Shown here piece by piece: positions 5,929-9,748 of a stretch of DNA of 9,748 nucleotides. Made by a program: the position numbers and the translations under genes. The notes beneath the pieces are model-generated. The model was not told where the DNA came from. It did no database searches and saw only the letters and a list, made by a program, of their open reading frames with translations. The first letter of the stretch is position 1. Each line of letters opens with the position of its first letter. This DNA is from JANNSW01 sp031431235 (lineage in GTDB: Bacteria > Pseudomonadota > Alphaproteobacteria > Rhizobiales > Hyphomicrobiaceae), in NCBI GenBank assembly GCA_031431235.1, contig JANPDA010000175.1, positions 1 to 9,748 on the forward strand. The letters run 5' to 3'.

Positions 5929-5981
5929 CTAGTGGGCTGGCCATTCATTTGGGGTACCGAATGAATGAGTCGGAACACTAG
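5929..5981 (-). repeat. CTAG palindromic repeat, copy 3 (inverted relative to copy 1)
   Basis: Ends are perfect inverted repeats CTAGTG (5929-5934) and CACTAG (5976-5981), enclosing CATTCATT (5942-5949) and AATGAATG (5960-5967) around a GGTACC core. Read on the minus strand it matches copy 1 almost base for base. Its right edge is 87 bp before the secA start. Confidence 0.8.
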
Positions 5982-6068
5982 GAAGCTCTAGGGCCACGCG
6001 GTGCCGTGCTTGCTGCCGCTCCAAGCCTGTCGGGCTGGGCGGGCAGAAACCCGTGAGGACCGTTGCCG

Positions 6069-8882
<2,814 letters not shown>

Positions 8883-8885
8883 TGC

Positions 8886-8927
8886 GCGCGTGGCGAGCAG
8901 GGTTGCTACTGATCGCTCGCCATGCGC
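8886..8927. terminator. Bidirectional hairpin between secA and the MFS gene
   Basis: Bases 8886-8898 pair with 8915-8927 (13 bp, one G-U at 8890/8923) around a 16-nt loop; the core is TGGCGAGC/GCTCGCCA. It starts 3 nt after the secA stop, and its right arm lies within the last codons of the minus-strand transporter gene (stop at 8906-8908). Position suits shared termination of convergent genes, but neither side has a U-run. Confidence 0.5.
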
Positions 8928-9748
8928 CGTTCGATCACCGCCATCGCGGCGAGCGCCAAGCCAGTCAACACGGCAAAGCCCGTTGCAAGCGGCACGACGC
9001 TCATGTCGAACGACTGACCGATCAGCATTCCAAGCGGTAGCGCGATGAGTGTCGAGAGGGCGCCATAGACGGTTGCCGCCATGCCCGCCATGTGCCCGAG
9101 CGGCTCGAGCGCCAAAGCGCTCAGGTTGCCGAACAGCAACCCGGCACAGAAGAGCGTCACCGCCAGATAGGCGAGCAGGATCCAGAACGGCGGCCTGCCG
9201 CTCGCGACGAGCGCCAGAATCAAGAAGACGATCGCCGCAAGCCAGAGCATCGCGAGGCCGATCGCCGTCAGCCGGCGCATGCCGAGCCGCATCACCAGCG
9301 AGCCGTTGACGAGGGAGGCCGCGCCGATGACAGCCGCGAGACCGGCGAAGTAGAGCGGGAACCGTGCCTCGACCCCATAGATGTCCTCGAAGATCTGGGG
9401 CGCGGTGCTGAGGTAGCCGAGGAACGCGCCGAACAGCAGCCCCTCGACGATGGTGTATCCGAGCGCCTGGCGGTTGGTGCAGGTCTCGTGCAGAGCCTGC
9501 CAGAGGACAGCGAGCTCGAACGGCTTGCGATGCTCCTTGGACAACGTCTCGGGCTGGCGCAGCGCCAGCCAGACGGTCACGATCGCGCACAGCAGCACGA
9601 ACATGGCGAAGATCGCGCGCCAGCTGAACGCGATCAGGATGGCTTGGCCGAGCAAGGGCGCAATCATCGGGACGAGGATGAAAACGGTCATCACGAACGA
9701 GCTGATGCGGGCCATCGCCTCGCCCCGGTAGAGGTCCCGGGTGAGGGC
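8906..9748 (-). CDS. Bcr/CflA-type MFS multidrug transporter (C-terminal part)
   Basis: 280 codons are visible; the N-terminus is beyond the right edge. The fragment begins ALTRDLYRGEAMARISSFVMTVFILVP, the cytoplasmic loop and transmembrane helix 5 region typical of the Bcr/CflA subfamily (RDLY.G..MA....FVM.VF.L.P..AP..G). About eight membrane segments follow, consistent with helices 5-12 of a 12-helix major facilitator, with a central basic loop RQPETLSKEHRKPF between helices 6 and 7. Family members are proton-driven exporters of drugs such as bicyclomycin or chloramphenicol; the substrate here cannot be predicted. The protein ends with a short tail VIERRMASDQ. It converges on secA and has no functional link to it that I can see. 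Confidence 0.87.
   Translation of the reverse strand, partial: ALTRDLYRGEAMARISSFVMTVFILVPMIAPLLGQAILIAFSWRAIFAMFVLLCAIVTVWLALRQPETLSKEHRKPFELAVLWQALHETCTNRQALGYTIVEGLLFGAFLGYLSTAPQIFEDIYGVEARFPLYFAGLAAVIGAASLVNGSLVMRLGMRRLTAIGLAMLWLAAIVFLILALVASGRPPFWILLAYLAVTLFCAGLLFGNLSALALEPLGHMAGMAATVYGALSTLIALPLGMLIGQSFDMSVVPLATGFAVLTGLALAAMAVIERRMASDQ

Larger units (their letters stand above)
5584..6068. other. 485-bp intergenic region upstream of both yeaQ-like gene and secA
   Basis: No convincing protein gene. The minus frame upstream of the YeaQ-like start stays open to about 5916, but its product resembles nothing I recognise and the ribosome site favours the short start. The region holds a good plus-strand promoter (5726-5754), two palindromic repeats (5850-5914 and 5929-5981) and the secA ribosome site GAGGA (6055-6059). 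I found no secM-like arrest peptide; the only leader frame noted (5894-5932, 12 codons) has no ribosome site. Confidence 0.6.

Noticed and set aside
5894..5932. 12-codon leader peptide before secA
   Set aside because: There is no ribosome-binding site, no arrest-peptide-like residues, and it lies inside the repeat copies.

Overview
This GC-rich, gene-dense window looks like chromosomal DNA from an alphaproteobacterium. The main reasons are the DUF721-DUF1134-thiN-isomerase cluster, the sequence style of SecA and MutY, and a promoter close to the alphaproteobacterial CTTGAC-N17-CTATAT pattern. I cannot fix the genus from sequence alone.

Layout from left to right. The left edge holds the first 33 codons of a RelE/HigB-like toxin on the minus strand, with an inverted-repeat operator and promoter just upstream. 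About 820 bp without a convincing protein gene follows. It is not featureless: a plausible plus-strand promoter is followed by several strong stems, including a 34-position imperfect inverted repeat, a GAAA-capped hairpin and a GC-rich hairpin at the right end. I read it as a candidate structured RNA locus of unknown identity. Next come four minus-strand genes, probably co-transcribed in the order DUF721/DciA-like, secreted DUF1134 protein, thiamine pyrophosphokinase and a kappa-GST-type 2-hydroxychromene-2-carboxylate isomerase; the last two overlap by 4 bp. Diverging from this cluster is mutY (adenine glycosylase) on the plus strand.

Between mutY and secA lies a small minus-strand GlsB/YeaQ/YmgE membrane-protein gene, bracketed by related palindromic repeats that begin and end with CTAG. 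The left repeat contains the mutY stop codon. The two outer copies are inverted relative to each other over about 830 bp, and a third, larger hairpin copy lies near the right one. A good promoter at 5726-5754 probably drives secA through a ~300-nt leader that crosses two of these palindromes.

secA is complete (937 aa, with a C-terminal zinc-binding motif). It converges on a Bcr/CflA-type MFS drug transporter that runs off the right edge, and a 13-bp hairpin sits between and across the two gene ends.

The protein genes are mostly housekeeping: protein export, base-excision repair, replication-associated DUF721 and thiamine cofactor activation. The unexplained material is in the two intergenic regions: the structured segment at about 417-857 and the CTAG palindrome family at 5149-5981.
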